A DNA stretch of 20,647 nt from assembly GCA_031376425.1 (NCBI GenBank), contig JANMDR010000035.1, positions 1 to 20,647 of the forward strand, written 5' to 3'. The DNA comes from JANMDR01 sp031376425 (GTDB taxonomy: Bacteria > Pseudomonadota > Gammaproteobacteria > Burkholderiales > Usitatibacteraceae). Positions 1-7,030 of the stretch are shown one piece after another; positions within the stretch are counted from its first letter, which is position 1; every line of letters starts with the position of its first letter. The notes under the pieces are model-generated. The model saw only the letters and a list, made by a program, of their open reading frames with translations, was not told the DNA's origin and searched no databases. Made by a program: the position numbers and the translations under genes.

Positions 1-91
1 GGTACTGTTTCGGTAATGTCACACCAAAGCGCGCGCCCACACCACCAGCTGGAATTAAGGCAATAATACGGGGTTGAAATGTTTTATTCAT
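1..91 (-). CDS. ispD: IspD N-terminal fragment (2-C-methyl-D-erythritol 4-phosphate cytidylyltransferase)
   Basis: Only the first 30 codons are present; the gene runs off the left edge. Reading the minus strand from the ATG at 91 gives MNKTFQPRIIALIPAGGVGA, then RFGVTLPKQY. A short hydrophobic strand followed by PAGG-G-RFG and then PKQY is the nucleotide-binding signature at the start of IspD, which transfers CMP to MEP in the non-mevalonate isoprenoid pathway in the cytosol. Other sugar-nucleotide cytidylyl- and uridylyltransferases share a GG-G-R pattern, but PKQY right after it fits IspD best. It diverges from the oxidoreductase gene at 156 with only 64 bases between the two starts, which must hold both promoters. 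The catalytic domain and the C-terminus lie outside the window. Confidence 0.8.
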   Translation of the reverse strand, partial: MNKTFQPRIIALIPAGGVGARFGVTLPKQY

Positions 92-155
92 TCGCACATC
101 ATAACAAACCGCCAAAACCCATCCCAAACAAACCAATAAAATTGAGAGAAATACG

Positions 156-1130
156 ATGAAAGCCTTTTTGTGCCGCCAATTTAGCGAACCCGAGCAGTGC
201 GCTGTAGAAGAAATACCTTGTCGCCAACCTGCAGCCGGAGAAGTACAGATACGCGTGCGCGCCGCCGGGGTAAACTTTCCGGATGCGCTCATAGTGCAAG
301 GCAAATACCAACTTAAACCGCCCTTCCCGTTCTCTCCCGGCGCAGAAATAGCCGGTGAGATACTGGCTGTGGGCGCAGATGTCAAACATCTAAAAGTGGG
401 TGACCGGGTAGCCGCATTTTGTGGTGTTGGTGGCTATGCCGAAGAAGCGATTGCTCCAGCAGCCGCTACTATGCATATCGCACCGCAAATGTCATATGAA
501 CTCGCGGCAACCTTCAGCCTCGCTTACGGCACTTCATGGCACGCGGTGCGTGATCGCGCACAGCTTAAAGCAGGCGAAACGCTGCTAGTATTGGGTGCGG
601 CCGGTGGCGTGGGCTTGGCCGCTGTTGAAATAGGCAAGGCCATCGGCGCCACAGTAATAGCCTGTGCATCCACTGACGAAAAACTGGCATTGGCAAAGAA
701 ACACGGTGCCGACATCGTCATCAACTACGAAACCGCAGATTTACGTGAAGCCATCAAGGCTGCCACTGGTGGCAAAGGCCCAGATGTTATTTTTGATCCT
801 GTTGGCGGCAAATTTAGTGAACCCGCATTTCGCTCAATTGCCTGGCGTGGCCGCTATCTGGTGATTGGCTTTGCGAGCGGGCCAATACCATCGCTACCGC
901 TTAACTTAACATTATTAAAGGGTGCGTCTATCATGGGCGTATTTTGGGGCGAGTTTGCCAAACGCGAACCAAAGGCAAACTTTGCCGGACTACAAGAGAT
1001 GATGAGCTGGATGGCTGAAGGTAAGCTAAGGCCTCACATTAGCAAAACCTATAGCTTGGATGAAAGCGCCAAGGCCTTGCGCGATATTTTAAACCGTGAA
1101 GTAACTGGAAAAGTTGTAATTTTGCCTTGA
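156..1130 (+). CDS. NADPH:quinone oxidoreductase family (MDR, zinc-less alcohol dehydrogenase-like)
   Basis: A 324-residue cytosolic medium-chain dehydrogenase/reductase, full length for the family. Residues 1-120 form the GroES-like catalytic domain, with the quinone reductase pattern AAGVNFPD (36-43) and PGAEIAG (61-67). The Rossmann domain has the dinucleotide loop GAAGGVG (147-153). The cysteines and histidines that bind zinc in true alcohol dehydrogenases are not seen, which fits the quinone oxidoreductase/enoyl reductase branch. Members reduce quinones or alpha,beta-unsaturated carbonyls with NADPH; the actual substrate cannot be read from the sequence. The ATG at 156 has a purine-rich GAGAGA just upstream. 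Its TGA stop overlaps the TTG start of the following transglycosylase gene, so the two are probably co-transcribed, though no functional link is evident. Confidence 0.9.
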   Translation: MKAFLCRQFSEPEQCAVEEIPCRQPAAGEVQIRVRAAGVNFPDALIVQGKYQLKPPFPFSPGAEIAGEILAVGADVKHLKVGDRVAAFCGVGGYAEEAIAPAAATMHIAPQMSYELAATFSLAYGTSWHAVRDRAQLKAGETLLVLGAAGGVGLAAVEIGKAIGATVIACASTDEKLALAKKHGADIVINYETADLREAIKAATGGKGPDVIFDPVGGKFSEPAFRSIAWRGRYLVIGFASGPIPSLPLNLTLLKGASIMGVFWGEFAKREPKANFAGLQEMMSWMAEGKLRPHISKTYSLDESAKALRDILNREVTGKVVILP

Positions 1131-2770
1131 AAAAACATAGCCGCAGGCAAAGACATCCACATCCGCAACACCCCGCCAAAGTGGGCTTAGCGCCCTCATT
1201 GGCGCGGCTTTTCGGCATTTGGTGTGGCATTGCGGTGATTGCTACCCTGCTATGTGTGGGGGCGATGGCACTAGCCGGTTGGATGGTACAGCGGGGTATG
1301 TTGGTATCCACATTTTCACAAAACATTGCCAACGCCTTGCCACCGATTTTTTTACCCACATTACGGCCACCGCGCGAGACGGGCGAGGTAGTGATATTGG
1401 TTTTGGCCGCACCAAACGAGAAAGCCAGCACCACGCGCACCGCCGAACTAGGGGACACCAAAAGCCCCACCTTACCGGAGCGCGAAGAATATCGCCAAGC
1501 TGGTTTTGAACATGATTTGGCATTACTTTTTGCCCGCGAGTTGGGTGCAGCGCCACGTTTTATAAGCTTCTCCAACCATGAGGCACTCTGGCGCGCGCTC
1601 CGTCGCGGGCAAGGGCATTTTGCTGCGGCAGGCTTAGTGTCCAATTCCGTTTCCATCCCAACGAACAACCCAAATTTAGCGCCAGAATCGGCAACCCAAG
1701 CTCAACGCTACAGCCCCGCCTACCGACTAGCCCAGTTTCGTTTAGTGGGTTTAGAAAGTACCACCAATGCCAATAAAGTCGGCACGCGGCGCGTAGCTGT
1801 TGTGGCAGGCTCACCCGCACAAGCATTAGTGCGGCAATTGTTAGTGACTAATCCTAAAACAGAAATAATTACCTTACCCGAACACACCAGCCAAGATGCA
1901 TTGCTTAAGAACGTGGTGGAGGGCAATGCGGATTTCGCCCTCGTTGAGAACACCGGTTTTGCCGTTGCCCGACGTGTCTACACCGACATTGCGGGCTTTG
2001 CCAGCGTGGGCAAGCCTATGAACGTAGCTTGGGCATTGGCAGACGCCAGATCATTTGATGCGGACATGGAAATCACCGCTGCTAAGTTCTTCCAAAAACT
2101 ACGTGCTAACGGTACCTTGGATCGTCTGGAAGACCGTTATTACGGCCATCTTCATCGTATTGGGCCGGCAGATGCAGATGGCATTTTAGCTCGCACGGAA
2201 ACGCTCTTGCCGGATCTCCAACCATTTTTTTTAGAAGCAGAAACAGCCACTGGCATAGATTGGCGGTTTTTAGCGGCGCTAGCCTATCAAGAATCGCAGT
2301 GGGATCCAACGGCCACTTCACCCACTGGTGTGCGTGGCATTATGATGCTGACAGAAGAAACAGCGAGTCGCATGGAAGTAAAAGATCGCCTCGATCCTCG
2401 GCAAAGTATTTTAGGTGGTGCAAAATATTTAAGCCTGCTTAAAAACACGATTCCAGCACGCATTGTTGAGCCCGATCGCACTTGGTTGGCGCTGGCCGCG
2501 TACAACCAAGGCTATGGCCATTTAGAAGATGCCCGTATTTTAGCGGCCCGCTTAAAACTCAATCCCGATACTTGGCTGGCAGTGAAAAAAGCCTATTCCA
2601 TGATGCAACAACCTGAAATAACTGAGACCCTAAAACACGGCGCTTGCCGAGGTGAAGAGGCGATTGGCTTAGTAGAAGCCGTGCGCAATTATTATGAGAT
2701 TTTAGAGAACCTTAAGCCACCGAGCAGCGCATCAGCATCAGCAACAGCGATTGTCGACGCAGTCAAATGA
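1127..2770 (+). CDS. mltF: Membrane-bound lytic murein transglycosylase F-like protein
   Basis: A 547-residue protein close to MltF length. A basic N-terminus is followed by one membrane segment (about 29-51), an extracellular-solute-binding-like domain (about 85-340) and a C-terminal SLT domain (about 365-525). The SLT domain shows LAYQESQW with the presumed catalytic Glu389, SPTGVRGIMMLT (398-409) and AAYNQGYGH (457-465). MltF cleaves peptidoglycan to 1,6-anhydromuropeptides from the periplasmic face of the envelope; its periplasmic-binding domain regulates the catalytic one. The start is a TTG sharing bases with the upstream TGA, with no strong Shine-Dalgarno, so translational coupling is likely. 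A GTG at 1181 in frame is an alternative that would keep the membrane segment. The stop lies 4 bases from the convergent acyltransferase stop. Confidence 0.88.
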   Translation: MKKHSRRQRHPHPQHPAKVGLAPSLARLFGIWCGIAVIATLLCVGAMALAGWMVQRGMLVSTFSQNIANALPPIFLPTLRPPRETGEVVILVLAAPNEKASTTRTAELGDTKSPTLPEREEYRQAGFEHDLALLFARELGAAPRFISFSNHEALWRALRRGQGHFAAAGLVSNSVSIPTNNPNLAPESATQAQRYSPAYRLAQFRLVGLESTTNANKVGTRRVAVVAGSPAQALVRQLLVTNPKTEIITLPEHTSQDALLKNVVEGNADFALVENTGFAVARRVYTDIAGFASVGKPMNVAWALADARSFDADMEITAAKFFQKLRANGTLDRLEDRYYGHLHRIGPADADGILARTETLLPDLQPFFLEAETATGIDWRFLAALAYQESQWDPTATSPTGVRGIMMLTEETASRMEVKDRLDPRQSILGGAKYLSLLKNTIPARIVEPDRTWLALAAYNQGYGHLEDARILAARLKLNPDTWLAVKKAYSMMQQPEITETLKHGACRGEEAIGLVEAVRNYYEILENLKPPSSASASATAIVDAVK

Positions 2771-2774
2771 ATAC

Positions 2775-3941
2775 TTAGGCTTCATTGGTCTTACGAGACG
2801 TCCCATTTAGCAGCCTGCCAATCACCGTATTGCGGACCATTAATTGATAACTCGCAAAAGCGATAGCAAGAGTGGCTATCACCGAAATTAGAAATTTTGT
2901 CGGCCACTGGGCTTCAATATCCAGTAGATAATATTGAATCGCAAACAGGATGGGTAAGTGCGTTAAGTAAATCCAATACGAAGCATCCGCTACATAACGC
3001 AAAGCCCGATTGCTGCGATTCAACCATTGTTTACCGATACTCAAACACCATAAGGTCATCCATAGGCTCGCGTAGGCTTCCATGCTGGCTTGCAGCAAAT
3101 GCAATTTTGCGGACGATTTAAACGTCCATAAAAATACCGCATAGGCTAATACAGCGCCGACTAACAGCCACAGTGCAATAGGTCTTAAAGCATCAATCAG
3201 CGCTTGATATTTAAAGAATTGATAGCCAAGGGCGAAGTAAAAACCAAAAATAAGCAGCGCCCACCATTGCGGGAAAAAACTTTCTGGCGCTGGCATTGGT
3301 GCGGCAACGCTAGCCATTGCAGGCACTAGCAGCAAAGGTGCTACGGCCACTAAGATCGTCAGCCATGTGGTCGAACGCATTGTTACCGCCGCGTCTATTA
3401 ACCACTTTGGCCATTTCGGCCACTGCATTTCCAGTGCATCCACAACCCAAACTAGCACGCAAAAACACATTAAATACATGAGGAACCATAGATGCATCAT
3501 AGACGGTGGAGCGGTAGGCGCGTTTGCTTCCAGCATCCATTTCTTTACTACTATAAGCAGTGGCGATGGCTTATCTACGTGGCTTGCAGCGTAGAGGGTA
3601 AGTCCACGCAGCGCAAAATAAAGTATTGGCCAAAATAGTATGAACGGTAGCAGTACTCGCGCAAAACGGTTGCGCAACATCTTCCCTATGCCACGCTTTT
3701 GCACCATCAGCGCCACAAAAAAACCGGCCACCACAAAAAATAGCGGCATCCGAAATAAGTGAGTGAACCAGACAAAACCGTCCACCCATTTTGAATAGCT
3801 CGCGTCGGCCGTTGGCCAGTAGTTGTGCAACACCGTGCTATAGGCCAAGCCCGCGTGGAACAGTACGCCAGTTAGCATAGCCAGCGCGCGCAAATTGTCC
3901 ATATAATGGAAACGCCCTGCGCTCAAGGTTGCTGTATTCAC
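2775..3941 (-). CDS. Acyltransferase 3 family membrane protein (OpgC/MdoC-like)
   Basis: A 388-residue polytopic protein with about ten hydrophobic segments. It opens with HYMDNLRALAML followed by GVLFHAGLAYS, the first-helix signature of acyltransferase family 3 (Arg and the following His are the usual key residues). It also has HLWFLMYLM in the middle and SYWIYLTHLPI near the C-terminus, both typical of the family. These proteins O-acylate sugars or lipids at the cytoplasmic membrane; OpgC adds succinyl groups to osmoregulated periplasmic glucans. The acceptor here is unknown. The gene is last in the GntR-ABC operon and its ATG overlaps the permease stop by four bases, so it is translationally coupled and presumably co-regulated. 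No terminator is visible, since the convergent mltF stop lies 4 bases away. Confidence 0.85.
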   Translation of the reverse strand: MNTATLSAGRFHYMDNLRALAMLTGVLFHAGLAYSTVLHNYWPTADASYSKWVDGFVWFTHLFRMPLFFVVAGFFVALMVQKRGIGKMLRNRFARVLLPFILFWPILYFALRGLTLYAASHVDKPSPLLIVVKKWMLEANAPTAPPSMMHLWFLMYLMCFCVLVWVVDALEMQWPKWPKWLIDAAVTMRSTTWLTILVAVAPLLLVPAMASVAAPMPAPESFFPQWWALLIFGFYFALGYQFFKYQALIDALRPIALWLLVGAVLAYAVFLWTFKSSAKLHLLQASMEAYASLWMTLWCLSIGKQWLNRSNRALRYVADASYWIYLTHLPILFAIQYYLLDIEAQWPTKFLISVIATLAIAFASYQLMVRNTVIGRLLNGTSRKTNEA

Positions 3942-4624
3942 AAAAACGATGTCTTACGGCGCTGCACCCAACTCGTGATTCCCAGTGCTACTAACATCAC
4001 GATAGCTTGTGCTAGAAAAATACCGAGAGCAGGCAAGCTCCACACAATATTTGCAGTTTTAATATTCTGCGCGATCGCATCTATTTGCCCGATTCCCATG
4101 ATGAACGGGCTAACCATCGTTGATAATCCAATCTGGACAAAAATATTCCAACCTTCTGATTCCACTACTAACGCCACACAAAGCGAAACGCAAAACGTCA
4201 TTGCCAAAAAACCATAAATGAGCAAAGACCAAACCAGTAAACCATCTGGCAATGGCGTAAACAATACTAAAAACACCGTGCCACCCACCACCAAGCTAAA
4301 CGGCACAAGATAGATCACCGTATTCGCCAATAGCTTACTCCAGTAAAAGTCCATCGGCGTGACTGGCAGGCTCATTACAAAAGGTAGGGTATGCTCTTTT
4401 CTTTCATTGAGCACCGAGCTTTGAATTGCAAAACCACCGGCACAAATTAACAGCACGAGCAAGATTAACGCGCCCAAATAAAATGACCAATTTTTGCCAA
4501 CACTAACCAAGGTTAAGCCGATCAGCATGCCCACAACATAGGCCGCTAACTGCTTCTGGTAAATATGCCAATCTTTGAGTACCAGCAATTTAATCATCGG
4601 AAAATCAAGGGAGTGAGTGTTCAT
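3938..4624 (-). CDS. ABC-2 type transporter permease
   Basis: A 228-residue integral membrane protein with six predicted membrane helices (roughly 26-43, 48-66, 101-122, 130-152, 163-180 and 195-217). Between helices 2 and 3 is the loop NERKEHTLPFVMSLPVTPMD, a pattern often seen in ABC-2 permeases paired with YtrA-regulated ATPases. It should form the membrane part of the transporter with the ATPase encoded just upstream, probably as a dimer in the cytoplasmic membrane. Both junctions are four-base overlaps: its ATG overlaps the ATPase stop and its stop overlaps the acyltransferase ATG. Substrate unknown; exporters of this class act on peptides, antibiotics or envelope components. An internal ATG at codon 10 is possible, but the overlap supports codon 1. 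Confidence 0.85.
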   Translation of the reverse strand: MNTHSLDFPMIKLLVLKDWHIYQKQLAAYVVGMLIGLTLVSVGKNWSFYLGALILLVLLICAGGFAIQSSVLNERKEHTLPFVMSLPVTPMDFYWSKLLANTVIYLVPFSLVVGGTVFLVLFTPLPDGLLVWSLLIYGFLAMTFCVSLCVALVVESEGWNIFVQIGLSTMVSPFIMGIGQIDAIAQNIKTANIVWSLPALGIFLAQAIVMLVALGITSWVQRRKTSFL

Positions 4625-5529
4625 TGCGAACCTCCGGCACGCACACTAGTGACAAAAATATCTTCAAGATTCATCGGCTCTACCGTCGTAATCGTTAACC
4701 CAAGTTGCTGCAGGCGCGATTGAAAAATATCGCCGCCATCACGTACTTTAAGTTCGATAATCGACCCGCTGTTGCGGGCACTAGCAACTTCCGGCATGGC
4801 GCGAACGCGCTCCAGCAATGCATCATGGCACTGGCCTTGGCATACGACGCGCCGCCAACTTGATAGAAACGATTCTTTATCTTGTGATGCAACAAGCCTA
4901 CCTTGGTGCAGGAAAGTAATAGTGTCAGATAACTGCTCCACATCCATCGTGTTGTGTGACGAAAACAGTACGCTACGCTCTTCATCGCGCAGCACTTCTG
5001 CAAGGGCTTCTAGCACTTCGATACGCGCGACTGGATCAAGTCCGGTGGTGGGTTCATCGAGCAGTAATAATTTAGGTCGGCGTGCCAGTATCAAGAGCAG
5101 CAAGGCTTTCACGCGCTGCCCATGCGAAAAACCACGCAGCACTTGATGGGCGCGCAAATCAAAGCGTTTTAGCAACTGGCCTGCATAAGCTTCATCCCAA
5201 TCGGGATAAATGCTCTTGATAAAATCCATGTGCCAACGTAAGGTTTGGGCTTTATAAAGCCGCATATCGTCGGACACATAACCAACCTCGCGCTTGATAG
5301 CCACCTGCCCGTCGGGCACGCGATAGCCACGCACTTCTATCGAACCTTGATCAGCCTTAATCAAGCCAATTAAGATGCGCATAATGGTAGATTTACCGGC
5401 ACCGTTGGCACCGACCAAGCCCATAATTTGGCCTGTGGGTAAATCTAAGTCGATGTTGTGCAACGCGAAATCAGCATAGTTTTTTTGTAAGCCGCGCACC
5501 TTGAGCGCGGGTGTCTCTAGCGTTGTCAT
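4621..5529 (-). CDS. ABC transporter ATP-binding protein (YtrB-like)
   Basis: A 302-residue ATPase subunit. Walker A is GANGAGKST (40-48), the signature is FSHGQ (134-138), Walker B is LLLLDEP (154-160) and the switch histidine is His192 in SSHN. The signature departs from the usual SGGQ by a His at the second position. After the nucleotide-binding domain there is a C-terminal extension of about 90 residues ending NLEDIFVTSV, the usual tail of drug/ABC-2 exporter ATPases. It energises the permease encoded next. AGG lies about six bases before the ATG, inside the end of the regulator gene, and the intergenic gap is six bases. The pairing with a YtrA-type regulator is the classic arrangement of this subfamily; the transported molecule is unknown. 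Confidence 0.92.
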   Translation of the reverse strand: MTTLETPALKVRGLQKNYADFALHNIDLDLPTGQIMGLVGANGAGKSTIMRILIGLIKADQGSIEVRGYRVPDGQVAIKREVGYVSDDMRLYKAQTLRWHMDFIKSIYPDWDEAYAGQLLKRFDLRAHQVLRGFSHGQRVKALLLLILARRPKLLLLDEPTTGLDPVARIEVLEALAEVLRDEERSVLFSSHNTMDVEQLSDTITFLHQGRLVASQDKESFLSSWRRVVCQGQCHDALLERVRAMPEVASARNSGSIIELKVRDGGDIFQSRLQQLGLTITTVEPMNLEDIFVTSVRAGGSQ

Positions 5530-5535
5530 GGCTAC

Positions 5536-5955
5536 CTACTTCCGCTTGGTTGCTTGTTTTTCGGGGACTGCAGCCGTAAGCTCCGAGGCCAGTGAGTTAT
5601 GCACCACCTCCGTCACGGCAGCAGCGGGCATACCCAGTTTATTGGCGGCGCGTAACATGCCAAGTAGATGGGTATCAAACTCTTCTTGCGCCAACTGACG
5701 CGGCAAATCTTGTGTGTCCGCCACGAAGGAGCCAATGCCGTGTCGGGTGACGATAACCCCCGTGCGCTCCAACTCAAGATAAGCCCTCTTTACGGTAATC
5801 ACACTCACCCGGCTGGCACTCGCAAGCTCGCGGATAGAGGGCAGCGCCTGACCGGGCCGCCAATCACCTATAAGCACCCTCGCCAGCACATGCTCCATGA
5901 TCTGGCTGTACATCGGTGTGTTATCGGTGCTAGAAAAAAATATTTGATCGCTCAT
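5536..5955 (-). CDS. GntR-family transcriptional regulator, YtrA subfamily
   Basis: A 139-residue regulator. Residues 11-80 form a winged helix-turn-helix with PMYSQIMEHVLARVLIGDW, then PGQALPSIRELA, the recognition-helix region VSVITVKRAYLELERTG and the wing GIGSFV. The short C-terminal part (about 60 residues, helical) is too small for a FadR or UTRA ligand domain and fits the YtrA subfamily, whose genes typically head ABC-transporter operons and repress them. It is first in the operon and sits 6 bases from the ATPase gene. The start has no clear Shine-Dalgarno; the predicted transcript leader is only about 20 bases. Autorepression through the repeats around the promoter at 5961-6011 is likely. 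The inducing signal is not apparent. Confidence 0.9.
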   Translation of the reverse strand: MSDQIFFSSTDNTPMYSQIMEHVLARVLIGDWRPGQALPSIRELASASRVSVITVKRAYLELERTGVIVTRHGIGSFVADTQDLPRQLAQEEFDTHLLGMLRAANKLGMPAAAVTEVVHNSLASELTAAVPEKQATKRK

Positions 5956-5960
5956 GATTT

Positions 5961-6004
5961 ACTGTGCTTATTAATATATACACAGTATACACGGACATAT
6001 ACAG
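5961..6004. promoter_or_regulatory. Candidate operator: TATACA(C/G) repeats and ACTGTG/CACAGT dyad
   Basis: TATACAC occurs at 5977-5983 and 5986-5992, with TATACAG at 5998-6004. An inverted repeat has arms ACTGTG (5961-5966) and CACAGT (5981-5986) separated by 14 bases, and GTATAC (5985-5990) is itself palindromic. The cluster covers the -10 element and the start site of the operon promoter, a position suited to repression by the YtrA-type regulator encoded just downstream. Binding is inferred from position and symmetry. Confidence 0.5.
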
Positions 6005-6011
6005 CTGTCAA
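5984..6011 (-). promoter_or_regulatory. Predicted sigma-70 promoter of the GntR/ABC/acyltransferase operon
   Basis: On the minus strand a perfect -35 TTGACA (6011 to 6006) is followed by 16 bases and a -10 TATACT (5989 to 5984). Transcription would start near 5977, about 22 bases before the regulator ATG. It is the strongest promoter match I found in the window. The spacer and -10 overlap repeated TATACA motifs that could be regulator sites. Confidence 0.7.
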
Positions 6012-6121
6012 GCGAAGCTTATACTAGATGGGTGGCAGGTGGATGGTGGGCGCTGGAAAGTAGATTTCCAGTTGCACCGTACAGATTCACAGTAGATGCC
6101 CGCCCTATTTGCCGTGGCGAC

Positions 6122-6151
6122 TACACTGGTCTGCTGACGGTGACTAGTGTA
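6122..6151. other. Hairpin in the lolA-gntR intergenic region
   Basis: Arms TACACTGGTC (6122-6131) and GACTAGTGTA (6142-6151) pair over ten bases with one G-T wobble around a ten-base loop. It lies downstream of lolA on the minus strand. Neither strand has a T-run after it, so it is not a canonical intrinsic terminator; it may be a transcript 3' end stabiliser or a protein-binding dyad. The rest of 6012-6226 holds no gene I can support. Confidence 0.4.
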
Positions 6152-6226
6152 ATCATCGATGCCGCGCAACAAACATCACCTTCATAGTTACCTATTTCAA
6201 AGCACAGAGAGAACCATCAATAGCGC

Positions 6227-6901
6227 CTACTCGCCCGCTACATCCGCCCCTTTCGGCGGTACAAAATTAAATGTACCTGCAGCAGCGGTTACATTGCTTT
6301 TAAGATCGGTGAACTTGAGTTGTGTACGGTTACCAAACAGGTCCTTAAGTTCTAGTTCGGCCAGCACGTCGCCTTTGAAGCCGATGCGCACGGATTCAAA
6401 GCCGGTGTCGGTTTGCTTGGGCGTGGCGAGAACCCAATCTAAGCCGTTTATTTGACCTTGCTCCGTCGTGTTAAACAAACTATCGAGCTTGGCGGTGCCG
6501 GTAAGGAGTGCGGCGGGTGTTGCGGATAGCGTGGTGTCAAACTTCTTGATGGTGACTTGGTTTAGGTCTTGATCAAATATCCAGACCTTGGTGCCGTCAC
6601 TCACGATTTGCTGTGCGGGCTTCACATAATTCCAGCGGAATTTGCCGGGACGCGCAAAAATAAATGTGCCACTGGCGCGTTGACTAATAGCACCCGTTTT
6701 ATCGATGACTACTTGTTCAAACTGCGCCTGACCACTGCTTACCCGGGTAACAAAAGCATTAAATTTAGCCGTTGCTGCGCCCACGATTTTTGGCGCGAGC
6801 GGCATTGCGACCGCTTTGCTGGTTTGCGCAAAAACTAGTGGTGCTGAAAGCAATAAAACGACGATGCTAGTGGCAATAAAAAGAGGCGAGTGTTTCATCA
6901 T
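6227..6901 (-). CDS. lolA: Outer-membrane lipoprotein carrier protein LolA
   Basis: A 224-residue secreted protein with a signal peptide cut probably after VFA (residue 25). The mature part is one LolA domain, with RPGKFRWNYVKP followed by QQIVSDGTKVWIFDQDLNQV, the most recognisable LolA stretch, and a C-terminal FNFVPPKGADV. LolA is the periplasmic shuttle that takes lipoproteins from LolCDE and hands them to LolB at the outer membrane. Two ATGs are adjacent at the start; AGGA lies better spaced for the second (6898), so the protein may begin one codon later. It follows ftsK by 129 bases on the same strand, the ftsK-lolA order being familiar in betaproteobacteria, so co-transcription is likely. 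Length and motifs are normal. Confidence 0.94.
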   Translation of the reverse strand: MMKHSPLFIATSIVVLLLSAPLVFAQTSKAVAMPLAPKIVGAATAKFNAFVTRVSSGQAQFEQVVIDKTGAISQRASGTFIFARPGKFRWNYVKPAQQIVSDGTKVWIFDQDLNQVTIKKFDTTLSATPAALLTGTAKLDSLFNTTEQGQINGLDWVLATPKQTDTGFESVRIGFKGDVLAELELKDLFGNRTQLKFTDLKSNVTAAAGTFNFVPPKGADVAGE

Positions 6902-6925
6902 TTCCTAAATAAAATATAGCTGAAG

Positions 6926-6957
6926 GCACCCTACTTTTGGAGTAGTAAGGCCGGTGC
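6926..6957. other. Bulged hairpin between ftsK and lolA
   Basis: Outer arms GCACC (6926-6930) and GGTGC (6953-6957) enclose a perfect inner stem CTACT (6931-6935)/AGTAG (6941-6945) with a five-base loop and a seven-base bulge. It sits 25 bases upstream of lolA in the presumed ftsK-lolA transcript. No T-run follows on either strand, so it is more likely an mRNA structure or processing site than a terminator. Confidence 0.3.
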
Positions 6958-7030
6958 TGGTCACAATCATGATAACAGTGGGTTGGACAAAATTAACCCC
7001 TGTTTCGTTCCTGCATGTTCAATTTAAAAC

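Noticed and set aside
1039..1668. Minus-strand ORF of 209 codons opposite mltF
   Set aside because: Shadow of the mltF coding frame; Arg/Cys/Ser-rich with no recognisable domain, while the plus frame has clear MltF motifs.
6122..6151. Hairpin as an intrinsic terminator of lolA
   Set aside because: No T-run follows the stem on the minus strand, so I list it only as a hairpin.
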